NCBI GenBank assembly: GCA_903868795.1
Contig: CAIPWR010000052.1
Coordinates: 1 to 42,063 of the forward strand
DNA from: an uncultured Spartobacteria bacterium
Lineage (GTDB): Bacteria > Verrucomicrobiota > Verrucomicrobiia > Chthoniobacterales > UBA6821
DNA length: 42,063 bases
Reading direction: 5' to 3'
Below are positions 27,382 to 35,956 of this stretch, one piece after another. Positions within the stretch are counted from its first letter, which is position 1. The number at the start of each line of letters is the position of its first letter. The translations under genes and the position numbers were made by a program. The notes beneath the pieces were generated by a model. It was not told where the DNA came from. It ran no database searches and saw nothing but the letters and a program-made list of their open reading frames with translations.

Positions 27382-28571
27382 AGCGAAAGAAAATCATTGT
27401 CCTGGGATTCATGGGAGGCATGCCCATCGCCGGAGTCATCTGGCAGCATATCCACTACATTGTCGGCCTGCAGAGGCTGGGACATGAAGTTTACTACATT
27501 GAGGATACGCTGAACTATCCGTACGATCCCGTAGCCTTCAACATCTCGGATGATTGCACCTACGCGGCACAGACGCTGGGGCGACTGGCCGAAGAGCACG
27601 GCTTCAAGGGGCGCTGGGCCTACTGCGCGCGCTTCAAGGACCCGATGGAGAGTGTCGGCATGTCGCTTGCCGAGATCAGGACCCTCTACAAAGAGGCCGA
27701 CTGCGCGCTCAATATCTGCGGGTCGCACGATATGAACGAGGACCTCCGGACGATCAGGAATCTGATCTATGTCGAGAGCGATCCCGGAGTGGAGCAGATC
27801 AAGATCGACAAGGAGTTCAATGGAGGAGAGTCAGCAACCATCGACTACCTTAAAGAACATCATCATCTCTTCTCCTTCGGTGAGAATATCAGCACGCCCG
27901 CCTTCGTTGTCCCAACCCATGGATTTCGTTGGCTTCCAACCCGACAACCAGTGGTCACCGATCTCTGGTGCGGTTCTGCCGAGGCCTCCGCACCCAATCC
28001 GGCGGCCATGTTCACGACCATCTGCAACTGGTCGACGAGCGGCAAAAAAGACATTGTCTGGAATAACTCCAACTACCTCTGGAGCAAATCACTCGAGTTC
28101 CTGCGTTTTATCGAGGCCCCGAAACTCTCCGGAGAACCCTTCGAGATGGCGACCGATATCAAGAAGGAGGAGGAGTTGGAGATCTTTCAGAAGAATGACT
28201 GGAAGCTCGTGCTTCCGCATGATTTGAGCGTCGATTGGAATGGTTACCGTGATTACATCCGTAATTCCAAAGGAGAGTTCACCTGCGCCAAAGACCAATA
28301 TGTCCGGCTAAACACCGGATGGTTCAGTGATCGCACGGCTTGTTACCTTGCCTCGGGGCGTCCTGTCATCACACAAGAGACCGGTTTTTCCGCGCACTAC
28401 GGCGGCAAGGAGGGGTTGCTTTCGTTTTCTACCATGGAGGAGATCGTGGATGCGGTCGCCGCAATCAGGGCTGACTACTCAAAGCACAGCCGTGCCGCCC
28501 TCGAAGTTGCCCGTGAGGTGTTTGAGGCTGAGAAAGTGCTCGGCTCATTGTTGGAGCGAGCAGGAATCTGA
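27378..28571 (+). CDS. Putative GT-B-type glycosyltransferase 1
   Basis: Encodes 397 residues. The start ATG overlaps the exporter stop (ATGA), showing coupling. The N-terminal beta-strand and glycine turn (KKIIVLGFMGGMPIAG, 4-19) and the later RLGHEVYYIED (33-43) fit the first Rossmann half of a GT-B enzyme. The C-terminal block GWFSDRTACYLASGRPVITQ (314-333) resembles the donor-binding half of group-1-type transferases. No EX7E motif can be pinned down. It shares this C-terminal block with the next gene (GWLSDRAAAFLALGRPVITE), so the two are paralogues. Substrate unknown; probably envelope or exported glycan, given the exporter upstream. Confidence 0.65.
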   Translation: MKRKKIIVLGFMGGMPIAGVIWQHIHYIVGLQRLGHEVYYIEDTLNYPYDPVAFNISDDCTYAAQTLGRLAEEHGFKGRWAYCARFKDPMESVGMSLAEIRTLYKEADCALNICGSHDMNEDLRTIRNLIYVESDPGVEQIKIDKEFNGGESATIDYLKEHHHLFSFGENISTPAFVVPTHGFRWLPTRQPVVTDLWCGSAEASAPNPAAMFTTICNWSTSGKKDIVWNNSNYLWSKSLEFLRFIEAPKLSGEPFEMATDIKKEEELEIFQKNDWKLVLPHDLSVDWNGYRDYIRNSKGEFTCAKDQYVRLNTGWFSDRTACYLASGRPVITQETGFSAHYGGKEGLLSFSTMEEIVDAVAAIRADYSKHSRAALEVAREVFEAEKVLGSLLERAGI

Positions 28572-28582
28572 TTTCCTGATCC

Positions 28583-29746
28583 ATGAACTCATTTCTCCCC
28601 CCCGTCTTTGTTGGTTGCGGATTTTCTGCCAAGTACCCTGAGGGTGGGGGGAACTTTTCCGTTCCCCTCCAGTACCTCATGGGGCTGAAGCGCATGGAGC
28701 GCCGCGGCATCTGGCTCGAGGTGCTTCAAGAGAGCGGTGATCCGGAGAAGGATGCCCATTGCATCCGGACCTTCCGCCGCAGGATGTCCCTGTACGGAAT
28801 CGAGTATTGTCTGCTTCTGCGTCCGACACAGAAAGTCCAAGGGCCCGAGGAGCATCATCCTGAGGCGATGAGAGCGTTCGGGATGACGGTTGCTGAATTG
28901 AAGGAACTCGCCCCTCATGCCGTCCTGCTGAACCTCAGTTATTCAATCAAGCCGCCTCTCACGAATCTCTTCGGACGGCGACTGCTTTGCAGTCTCGATC
29001 CAACCGAAGTTCTTTTCTGGATGGATCAGATGGAGATGGGACAGTCGTCGCATGATGAGTTCTGGTCCATCGGCCTCTGCATGGAGGCGATCGACCCGCG
29101 ACTCCCCAAGCCGATCGTTCCTTGGAAGAGCTATTTTCCACTCGTTGACACGGTGTTGCTGCAACCGCAATCCCGTCCCTCAGGAAAGCCTCGTTTCACC
29201 ACGATCGGGCAATGGTATTGGGACGGGAATATTACGATCGGTGGGGAGTGGCGCGACTATTCCAAGCAGGCGGCCTTTGCCCCTTATATGGATCTTCCCG
29301 GACGGGTTCCCGAAGCTGTTTTCGAGTTGGCCATGAATCTCAATTCCGATGACCCCGAGCGTGCACGCCTCCGCTCGATGGGATGGAAGGTGGCGACACC
29401 GCATGCTCTGACCCGCACGCCCGCCTCCTACTACCGCTATCTGGCTGGTGCCACGGCAGAGTTCACCGCGGTGAAACTCGAGGCCATCATGGGGAGTGGG
29501 TGGTTGAGTGATCGGGCAGCGGCTTTTTTGGCCCTGGGGCGCCCTGTCATTACCGAGCCTACTGGAGCCGAGCGTTTCCTGCCGAAGGATTCGGGAATGC
29601 TCTTTGTCAGAAACCTAGAAGAGTCTGTCGAAGCCTCCAAGCGGATCCTGGCCGACTGGCCCTCGCTCTCCAAAGCGGCACGCCTGACAGCCGTGGAATG
29701 CTTTGATTCCGTCAAGAATCTCAAGCTGCTGTTGGGAAACTCCTGA
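28583..29746 (+). CDS. Putative GT-B-type glycosyltransferase 2 (paralogue)
   Basis: Encodes 387 residues and starts 11 bp after the previous gene. The N-terminus is glycine-rich (FVGCGFSAKYPEGGG, 9-23), and the C-terminal half carries GWLSDRAAAFLALGRPVITE (306-325), matching the block in glycosyltransferase 1. The context EFTAVKLEAI before it is shared as EFTCAKDQYV. The pair probably adds two sugars or acts as two alternates in one pathway. It is the end of the exporter-glycosyltransferase operon; a convergent tRNA-His gene follows. Family assignment rests on fold-level resemblance, not a catalytic motif. Confidence 0.6.
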   Translation: MNSFLPPVFVGCGFSAKYPEGGGNFSVPLQYLMGLKRMERRGIWLEVLQESGDPEKDAHCIRTFRRRMSLYGIEYCLLLRPTQKVQGPEEHHPEAMRAFGMTVAELKELAPHAVLLNLSYSIKPPLTNLFGRRLLCSLDPTEVLFWMDQMEMGQSSHDEFWSIGLCMEAIDPRLPKPIVPWKSYFPLVDTVLLQPQSRPSGKPRFTTIGQWYWDGNITIGGEWRDYSKQAAFAPYMDLPGRVPEAVFELAMNLNSDDPERARLRSMGWKVATPHALTRTPASYYRYLAGATAEFTAVKLEAIMGSGWLSDRAAAFLALGRPVITEPTGAERFLPKDSGMLFVRNLEESVEASKRILADWPSLSKAARLTAVECFDSVKNLKLLLGNS

Positions 29747-29775
29747 AGCCCTGTAAAAAGGAGAATTTTGAAACG

Positions 29776-29848
29776 GGTGGCTGACGGGGCTCGAACCCGC
29801 AACAGCCGGTACCACAAACCGGAGCTCTACCATTGAGCTACAGCCACC
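29776..29848 (-). tRNA. tRNA-His (anticodon GTG)
   Basis: On the minus strand the gene reads G(-1) then acceptor arm GTGGCTG, a D-arm (AGCTC...GAGCT), an anticodon stem CCGGT/ACCGG with loop TTGTGGT (anticodon GTG), a T-arm TTCGAGC and acceptor CAGCCAC. The discriminator is C with the extra G at -1 opposite it, the hallmark of tRNA-His. CCA is not encoded. Convergent with glycosyltransferase 2. Confidence 0.95.
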
Positions 29849-29877
29849 ATCGTTTCCGCTCAAAAAGCGGGGTTGAC

Positions 29878-29905
29878 ATCATGTCTTCACGGTACGAGTT
29901 GTCAA
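29878..29905 (-). promoter_or_regulatory. Probable tRNA-His promoter
   Basis: On the minus strand TTGACA (29905-29900) is followed, after 16 bp, by CATGAT (29883-29878), a good -35 and a fair -10. Transcription would start near 29871, about 23 nt before the tRNA. The -35 lies in a perfect palindrome GAGTTG-T-CAACTC (29896-29908). A CCGCT-CAAAA-AGCGG hairpin is in the leader (29856-29870). Confidence 0.5.
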
Positions 29906-29939
29906 CTCCTAGCATTAGCTATTCCTGAGAACAAAAGTC

Positions 29940-30812
29940 ATGCCAACGACCCAGCCCAAGGCGCCCATCAGGCGCAAATTCCTTCTTTCCTCCGCCCCTT
30001 CACAGATGGCTCTTTCGAGTTGCGTGGAGATCGAGCAGGGATATGTGGTCAAGGAGCGTGGTCAGGAGCTCCGGGTGCGTCGCGAGGGGAGCCGCTATTT
30101 CCTTTCAGCCCGTGACCGGACGGGACGAGCCGTGACAGGCCAGGAGATCCGTATCACCAAGGGTCAGTTCGACAAGCTTTGGCCCTTCACTCTCGGTCAA
30201 CGGATCACCCGGATCCGGCATGTCATGAAGCTTGGGAGGCTCAAGATGAAGATCGATGAGTTTACAGGGGAGCATGCACCGCTGCGCCTGGCGGAGATCT
30301 TTTTTGCGGATGCCGCCGGCAGTAAATCGTTCAAGAAACCTGATTTTCTTGGGGAGGAAGTGACTAGGCGAGAAGAATACCAGACAGCGGAAATGGCCAT
30401 TCATGGGGCGCCCGAACCCTCTGGGATGTGCCAGTTGGGAATTCTTCCCTACACCTTTATTGACCGTCGGTTACACCTCCTTCTCATCACCAGTTCCTCG
30501 GGGAATCGATGGATTTTCCCCAAAGGGCGCCAGGAACCCGACATGACACCCCATGAGGTTGCCCTAATGGAGGCTGTGGAGGAGGCAGGCGTACTGGGAA
30601 CCATCCGTCAGGATCTTCGGACCCGCTGCCAGATGGCCGATGGACGGTTTCTTCAGCTCTATGCGATGAAAATCTCGAAACTCCTGAAGAGCTGGCCCGA
30701 GGAGAATGTGCGGCGCCGACGTCTTTTCCCCTTCAGCGATGCCTTGGAGATGATTGGCGACCCTGGCCTAGCGAAGGCCGTGCGGAGGCTGGCGGTGACA
30801 ATCAATAAGTAA
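29940..30812 (+). CDS. CYTH-Nudix fusion protein
   Basis: Encodes 290 residues in two parts. Residues 9-150 are CYTH-like (triphosphate tunnel fold): IEQGYVVK at 31-38, LRVRRE at 44-49, KIDEF at 104-108 and LAEIFF at 117-122 follow the family's strand order. The ExExK signature is degenerate, reading PIRRK at 9-13 with both glutamates lost. Residues 160-290 are Nudix-like: FPKGRQEP at 193-200 leads into the box G196-x5-M-x7-M-E211-A-V-E214-E215-A-G217. The metal-binding glutamates E211, E214 and E215 are present, but the first E and the R of the canonical box are M202 and M210. The likely substrates are a nucleotide or polyphosphate, which is inferred. No close neighbour suggests a pathway. 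Confidence 0.75.
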   Translation: MPTTQPKAPIRRKFLLSSAPSQMALSSCVEIEQGYVVKERGQELRVRREGSRYFLSARDRTGRAVTGQEIRITKGQFDKLWPFTLGQRITRIRHVMKLGRLKMKIDEFTGEHAPLRLAEIFFADAAGSKSFKKPDFLGEEVTRREEYQTAEMAIHGAPEPSGMCQLGILPYTFIDRRLHLLLITSSSGNRWIFPKGRQEPDMTPHEVALMEAVEEAGVLGTIRQDLRTRCQMADGRFLQLYAMKISKLLKSWPEENVRRRRLFPFSDALEMIGDPGLAKAVRRLAVTINK

Positions 30813-30826
30813 ACTCTGTTCCAGAG

Positions 30827-30842
30827 GTTGAAGGGTTGAAGT
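30827..30842. repeat. 8-bp repeat, short copy
   Basis: GTTGAAGG-GTTGAAGT, two 8-bp units of the same motif as the array at 5697-5744, in the 189-bp gap after the CYTH-Nudix gene. The rest of that gap (30843-31001) shows no gene or clear signal to me. Confidence 0.35.
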
Positions 30843-31001
30843 GGGGCAGAAACTTAAAACATCTTCGTTCTCTTCAGGCAGTTCATTTTAACCTTTTAGT
30901 GGATCACCTTCCGATTCCTCGTCGCGCTTGCTTTCGGATGCGCCGCCAAGTAGTCAGAAAGACTCCATTTTCTCTATAAACCCCCATTTCCCAAGTTTCC
31001 C

Positions 31002-32549
31002 ATGCTGACCGTCATCCGTAAAAATCAACAGGTTCTTATGCTAGTGATCGCCATTCTGACGATCATCGCTTTCATCTGGCTCTACAATCCCACGGACAAA
31101 TTTCACAAATTTGGCTCCAACGACGTGCTTTCGATCTACGGTCGGGTGGTTCAACGTGCAGAAATCGACCATCAGGTCCGTGGTTACCGCCTCGCTCTCG
31201 CCCTTGGCCTGACGGATTTTGTCCGTGACCTTGGTGGGATGGGCGAAAATGAGGAGGCCTCGGTTAGCGATTTTATTCTGAATCTGTTCATCATCCGGAA
31301 TCAGGCACCGGCACTCGGCATCCAACCAACTGATGACGAGGTTGCGGGAGTGATCAAGGGGCTCCCCTCGCTTCAGACTGGGGGATCTTTCGATCCGGCA
31401 AAGTACTCAGCATTTATCCAGGATCAGCTCGCCCCCAACGGATTTACCGAGCGGCAGATGGAGGAGATCGTCCGTGATTCCCTGCGGGTCAAGGAGCTGC
31501 GTCGGGTCATCACCTCGCCTGTGGCCGTGGGTGAAGGTCAGGTCCGTGATGCCGCCAGGGTGTATCAGCCGGTCAATGCGCAGGTTCTGCGTTTCGAGCG
31601 CGATGCCTTTGCCAAAAATGTGACAGTGCCAAACGAGGAAGTGGCCGCTTTTTATTCCAAGAACAAGCAAGGCCTTCTCTCCAGTGAGAGTCGTGACGTG
31701 ACCTTTGTGGCCTTCGATCTACCTGCCGATCAGCAGAAGCTTACGGGTAAGGATAAGGCAGCTGCCCAGCAGAAGCTGGCGGATCAGGCTGAAGGCTCCA
31801 TGAAGGTCATCCGCGGTGAGATTGCCAAGGGAAGTGTTTTTGCCAAAGCCGCACAGGCGGCATCCCTCCATCCCGAGAAGGTTTCAGGGATTCAGCGTGA
31901 TGGCACAGTCAACGGCAAGGAATCGACGCTTTCTCCCTCCATTGCCGCCGCAGCATTTCGCCTCCAGAAGACCGGCGAACTTTCCGATATCATTCAGGAT
32001 GGGAACTCCTTCTATGTCATTTCCATTGATGGCATCACACCCTCTCATCAGCTCGAATTGGCAGAAGTTTCCGAAAAGATCACCGCGCTGATGAAGCAGC
32101 AAAAGGCAACCAAGCTTCTTGCTGAGGCCGCCTCCAAGTCCCTCGACAAGATCCGTGCCGACATGTCGGCCGGAAAGTCTTTCGCGGATGTTGCAAAAGC
32201 TGCCGGGGTCAAGCTGATGCCTGTTGAGGGAGTCACTCCCTCCGACCAGAAGATCTCGCAGGAGCAGCAAGCCTTGGCCTCGGCGACGCTCGGCCTCAAG
32301 GATGGTCAACTCGGTTCCCTTCAGCCTGCTCCTTGGGGTGCATTTGCTGTGTATCTCGAGAAGCGTACTCCGCTAACTGACTCCCAGTGGAAAGAGCATC
32401 AGGGGGCACTTTCCAAGACGATCCTCTCCAATGAGCAGGATCTTCTGTTCGTCGACTGGCTGCGTTCCTCTCGTGCCGCCGCGCAGCTTAAGATGCTCGG
32501 TAGGGACGCTCGCAACTCTCAGGGTAGCGGTGCGCAGTCAGGATCCTAG
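31002..32549 (+). CDS. PpiD/SurA-like peptidyl-prolyl isomerase-type periplasmic foldase
   Basis: Membrane-anchored periplasmic chaperone. 515 residues: one N-terminal transmembrane helix (VLMLVIAILTIIAFIWL, 11-27) with a short cytoplasmic tail, then a SurA/PpiD-type helical chaperone region (about 40-200), and a parvulin-like (PPIC) region about 226-345 containing GEIAKGSVFAKAAQAAS and the later GELSDIIQDGNSFYVI. A C-terminal helical region closes the fold. The parvulin active-site residues are not convincingly complete, so it may act mainly as a chaperone for outer-membrane proteins. The TPR gene follows 9 bp after its stop. Confidence 0.82.
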   Translation: MLTVIRKNQQVLMLVIAILTIIAFIWLYNPTDKFHKFGSNDVLSIYGRVVQRAEIDHQVRGYRLALALGLTDFVRDLGGMGENEEASVSDFILNLFIIRNQAPALGIQPTDDEVAGVIKGLPSLQTGGSFDPAKYSAFIQDQLAPNGFTERQMEEIVRDSLRVKELRRVITSPVAVGEGQVRDAARVYQPVNAQVLRFERDAFAKNVTVPNEEVAAFYSKNKQGLLSSESRDVTFVAFDLPADQQKLTGKDKAAAQQKLADQAEGSMKVIRGEIAKGSVFAKAAQAASLHPEKVSGIQRDGTVNGKESTLSPSIAAAAFRLQKTGELSDIIQDGNSFYVISIDGITPSHQLELAEVSEKITALMKQQKATKLLAEAASKSLDKIRADMSAGKSFADVAKAAGVKLMPVEGVTPSDQKISQEQQALASATLGLKDGQLGSLQPAPWGAFAVYLEKRTPLTDSQWKEHQGALSKTILSNEQDLLFVDWLRSSRAAAQLKMLGRDARNSQGSGAQSGS

Positions 32550-32558
32550 GACGTCTTC

Positions 32559-32960
32559 ATGGCAGAAACAGAGCCTGAGAGCGGCGAATCCACGACCCTC
32601 TCTGCCCTCTTCGACGAGGCGAGCGGGGATGTCGCCGTGGGAGACCTCGATGCCGCCGTCGAGAAGTACCGCCGATGCATCGAGATCGACCCACTGTTTT
32701 TTGATGGATGGCATGCCCTGGGGATGGCTCTCATGAAAACCGGACGCTTTCCCGAGGCGATCGCAGCGGGTCTGAGGGCTACACAACTCAAGCCCAACGA
32801 CCAGTTGGCCTGGTCAAGTCTTTCCATGTTTTATGTGCGTAATCACCAGATCGCCGAGGCCGAGTCGGCCGGTGTTAAGGCCCGGATCCTTTCCTGGGGT
32901 GGCAAGATTGCCAAGGAAGAGGATACAATAACGACACCCGTCGAATCACCCGCTCCATGA
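32559..32960 (+). CDS. Small TPR-repeat protein
   Basis: Encodes 133 residues. About three tetratricopeptide-type repeats are visible: 13-45 (GDLDAAVEKYRRCIEIDP), 46-79 (LGMALMKTGRFPEAIAAGLRATQLKP) and 80-113 (AWSSLSMFYVRNHQIAEAES). TPRs mediate protein-protein contact. There is no signal peptide, so it is cytoplasmic. A weak AGGAC lies 7 bp before ATG 32559. The stop overlaps the metG start by 4 bp (ATGA), which implies coupled translation. A function with MetRS or in envelope biogenesis cannot be told. Confidence 0.75.
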   Translation: MAETEPESGESTTLSALFDEASGDVAVGDLDAAVEKYRRCIEIDPLFFDGWHALGMALMKTGRFPEAIAAGLRATQLKPNDQLAWSSLSMFYVRNHQIAEAESAGVKARILSWGGKIAKEEDTITTPVESPAP

Positions 32961-34513
32961 AACCTTTCCTCATTACGACCGCCATCGATTATACCAACGC
33001 ACCGCCTCACATCGGCCATGCGTACGAGAAGATTCTGGCGGATGTGCTCGCCCGTTATCAGCGCCAGCAGGGTCGCGAAGTTTTTTTCCTCACGGGGGTC
33101 GATCAGCATGGGCAGAAGGTTCAGCAGAGTGCAGAACGCGAAGGGATCGCTCCCCAGGAATTCGCAGACAGGGTTTCCGAGAAGTTTCTCTCACTCTGGA
33201 AGACGTTGGGCATTTCCTACGACGCTTGGGCGGCGACGACTGCACCGCTTCACAAGGCCGCGGTCCAACGTATTCTCAATGATCTCAAGGAGCGCGACTG
33301 GCTCTACAAGGCAACTTACAGCGGACATTACAGCGTCCGTCAGGAACAGTTCCTGACCGATAAGGAGCGAGGCCCCGATGGGGAGTTTGGCCCTGAATGG
33401 GGTGAAGTCATCCTGCTGAATGAGGAGAATTGGTACTTCCGCCTCTCCAAGTGTTCCGAGTGGCTCCATGGCTTCCTAGAGACCCGCAAGGATTTTGTAA
33501 CCCCCGATTTTCGTCAGACCGAGCTGAAGAATGCCGCTTCAAAAATTACCGGCGATCTCTGCATCTCTCGACCGAAGAGCCGTCTGGAGTGGGGGATCGA
33601 GCTTCCGTTCGATACGGGTTTTGTCACGTATGTCTGGTTCGATGCCTTGATCAACTACATCAGCTTCGCCGGATATGGTGTCGCGGGATCATCTTTTGAA
33701 ACGCTCTGGCCTGCCGATCATCACGTGATTGGTAAGGATATCCTGATCCCGGCCCATGGCGTTTACTGGCCCTGCATGCTGCATGCCATGGGGTTCTCCG
33801 ATGAGCAGATGCCGCATCTCCTCGTTCACGGCTTCTGGAGTCTGCGCGGGGAAAAGGTCAGTAAGAGCACCGGTAATGTGGTTGATCCGACTGCACTCGC
33901 CGAATCCTACGGCACCACCGCGCTGCGTTACTACCTCATGCGTGACGCCGTCATGGGACGCGATGCCGACTTCAGCGAGGAGCGGCTCCTGCTCAGGCAT
34001 AACACGGAACTTGGCAACGGTCTCGGCAACCTTGTGAACCGGACCCTGAGCATGACCCGCCGCTACCGTGAAGGATCGCCCAAATCGGTGCCACTTCCTG
34101 AGGATCTGTCCGCTCACCGCTCCGCTGATGTCGAATCCATGAGGAGCTTTGTGACTCAGATGGATGCCGCCCAGATCCATGCAGGAATTGAAACGATGGT
34201 CGACTTGGTGAACCGGGCGAATGCGCTGGTGGAATCTTCCGCTCCCTGGAAGCTGGCCAAGGATCCGGAGCAGGCGGATCGTCTTGATGCGGTGCTTGCC
34301 ACCCTCATCCTCTCCGCACGCGCGGCTGCTACTCTGCTCCTGCCAGTGGCTCCCGATGCTGCAACCGAGATCCTTCGCCAGCTTTCCCTCGATCCTGCAG
34401 CGATTGCCGGAGAGATTGTGGTCGAGGATCTTCCGGAGGGTTATGTATGCGGAGAACCCATACCCGTGTTTCCGAGGCTCGAGTTGCCGGTCGTGGAGGA
34501 TGCCGCTGCATGA
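32957..34513 (+). CDS. metG: Methionyl-tRNA synthetase, short form
   Basis: Charges tRNA-Met. 518 residues, so the C-terminal tRNA-binding (EMAP-like) domain of long forms is absent. Class I signatures: PPHIGH at 16-21 (HIGH) and KVSKS at 300-304 (KMSKS variant). The connective-peptide region at 117-135 reads YSGHYSVRQEQFLTD, where the cysteines of the zinc knuckle are missing, so this is a zinc-free type. The anticodon-binding helical domain is C-terminal (about 380-518). It overlaps the TPR gene by 4 bp at the start and the acyltransferase gene by 4 bp (ATGA) at the end. Confidence 0.95.
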   Translation: MKPFLITTAIDYTNAPPHIGHAYEKILADVLARYQRQQGREVFFLTGVDQHGQKVQQSAEREGIAPQEFADRVSEKFLSLWKTLGISYDAWAATTAPLHKAAVQRILNDLKERDWLYKATYSGHYSVRQEQFLTDKERGPDGEFGPEWGEVILLNEENWYFRLSKCSEWLHGFLETRKDFVTPDFRQTELKNAASKITGDLCISRPKSRLEWGIELPFDTGFVTYVWFDALINYISFAGYGVAGSSFETLWPADHHVIGKDILIPAHGVYWPCMLHAMGFSDEQMPHLLVHGFWSLRGEKVSKSTGNVVDPTALAESYGTTALRYYLMRDAVMGRDADFSEERLLLRHNTELGNGLGNLVNRTLSMTRRYREGSPKSVPLPEDLSAHRSADVESMRSFVTQMDAAQIHAGIETMVDLVNRANALVESSAPWKLAKDPEQADRLDAVLATLILSARAAATLLLPVAPDAATEILRQLSLDPAAIAGEIVVEDLPEGYVCGEPIPVFPRLELPVVEDAAA

Positions 34514-35514
34514 GCACCCAGGAGACGGTCGCCGTGTTGCGTGCCGTTCCTTTTTGGAAACGCCAGCGCTACTGGCTTGAATACCACGGACTTCGTGGTT
34601 CTTCTTGGATAATTTGCCGCCTCCCTTGGAGGTGGATCGGCCCTTTGGCGAACTTCGTGGGCGCAGTCTTTTTTGCCCTCGATCGCCATCGCCGCGAGGT
34701 GACGCTTGCGAATCTTCGCAGCGCCTTCGGCGAGCGTTTTTCTGAACAGGAACTCCATGTCATCGGAGGGAAATCATACGGTGTCTTTGCTCGGACGGCC
34801 CTAGAGCTTCTCTGGTCCTCGAATCTCTCCAAGGAAGTACTCGACGAAATCATCACGACGGAGGGACTCGATCCGATGCCGGCTCATGGTGCCGAGGGAA
34901 GACCCGTGCTCTACTTCTGTCTCCATGCTGGGAATTTCGAATGGCTGAGCCAGATCACCTGCCGGCACTTTGGGAATTTTCCGGTCATTGCCCAGAAGCT
35001 GAAGAATCCCTTGCTCGGCCCGCTCTTTGACGGATGGAGATCCTCCCTTGGTCAGGAAATCATGCCGCAGAAAGGTGCCATGCTCCGCACCATTCGCCAC
35101 CTCAAGGAAGGGGGTAAAATGGGGATGCTGATTGACCTGAATCTCAAGCCAAGCGAGGGCCCCGTTGTGATCCGCTGTTTTGATGGGTTGCTGACCCCGG
35201 TCACCCGGCTTCCCGCAGAATTAGCGCTGCGCACCGGAGCCGCACTAGTTCCCGTGGAGTGCCTCCCGCGTCACGACGGAGGGTATATTGTTCGTTACCT
35301 CCCCGAGCTTCCCGTGACATCGGAAAGTACTCCCGAACAAATTGCCCAAGCCTGCTGGGATGCCTTGGAGCCCGGGCTTCACACTCACCCGGAGCTCTGG
35401 CTCTGGAGCTACAAACATTGGCGCTACAGGCCAAAGGGGAATGCTGGCAAGACATACCCCTTCTACGCGGGAGAATTCGATCCATTCGAGGAACTCATCG
35501 AGAAAAGGGGATGA
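34510..35514 (+). CDS. LpxL/HtrB-family lipid A acyltransferase-like
   Basis: Encodes 334 residues from ATG 34510; the frame from 34447 adds 21 residues lying inside metG. The conserved HAGNFE motif (H-x4-E, His139-Glu144) is the catalytic pair of LpxL/LpxM-type lysophospholipid acyltransferases, which add secondary acyl chains to Kdo2-lipid A at the inner membrane. A membrane-inserting N-terminal helix (about 36-58, PLANFVGAVFFAL) precedes it. The end contains WLWSYKHWRYRP, also typical. The exact lipid substrate, and whether it acts on lipid A or another lipid, cannot be told. It overlaps metG by 4 bp. Confidence 0.85.
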   Translation: MSTQETVAVLRAVPFWKRQRYWLEYHGLRGSSWIICRLPWRWIGPLANFVGAVFFALDRHRREVTLANLRSAFGERFSEQELHVIGGKSYGVFARTALELLWSSNLSKEVLDEIITTEGLDPMPAHGAEGRPVLYFCLHAGNFEWLSQITCRHFGNFPVIAQKLKNPLLGPLFDGWRSSLGQEIMPQKGAMLRTIRHLKEGGKMGMLIDLNLKPSEGPVVIRCFDGLLTPVTRLPAELALRTGAALVPVECLPRHDGGYIVRYLPELPVTSESTPEQIAQACWDALEPGLHTHPELWLWSYKHWRYRPKGNAGKTYPFYAGEFDPFEELIEKRG

Positions 35515-35546
35515 CAACGGATAAGACCGGGAGTATGGATTCTACC

Positions 35547-35747
35547 ATGAAAACTCTGCTGTTCCTTCCCTTGATCGTGGCGCCTTTCCTGCTCTCCGGA
35601 TGCAATACCGTGAAGGGTCTTGGTGAGGATATCAGCGGTTCGGCGACCTGGACCCAAGATAAGATCTCCGGCGCAGGAGACTCCTCGGTAAAGAAGTCCG
35701 ACTCGGACTATGTACAGAATCCTCCGCAATTCCCGAAGAGCAACTAG
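35547..35747 (+). CDS. Entericidin-like small lipoprotein
   Basis: Encodes 66 residues from ATG 35547 (ATG 35535 is an alternative). A lipoprotein signal ends in the lipobox LLSGC (cysteine 19). The mature part CNTVKGLGEDI is the hallmark of the EcnA/EcnB entericidin family: small outer-membrane lipoproteins of uncertain role, EcnB being described as a bacteriolytic toxin with EcnA as its antidote. No second entericidin gene is adjacent, so a toxin-antidote pair is not shown. The 209 bp after it (35748-35956) hold no gene I can support. Confidence 0.75.
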   Translation: MKTLLFLPLIVAPFLLSGCNTVKGLGEDISGSATWTQDKISGAGDSSVKKSDSDYVQNPPQFPKSN

Positions 35748-35956
35748 CTGACTTGATCTTTTGGCGAGGAGCGTTGTTGTCTCCACTCGCAGTATAGGCA
35801 TACAGCTCGCGGGTCCGCCTAGCTCTTCACCAAAATCTCCGTGTCATCCAGTGCTCTTGATCACGTGAGGTGATGAAACTTCCTCAAGAGTCTTATTTAG
35901 CGTAGTCTTTTTATCCCTAACTCCCAGCAGCCATCTTCCAAATCCCCATCGATGGG

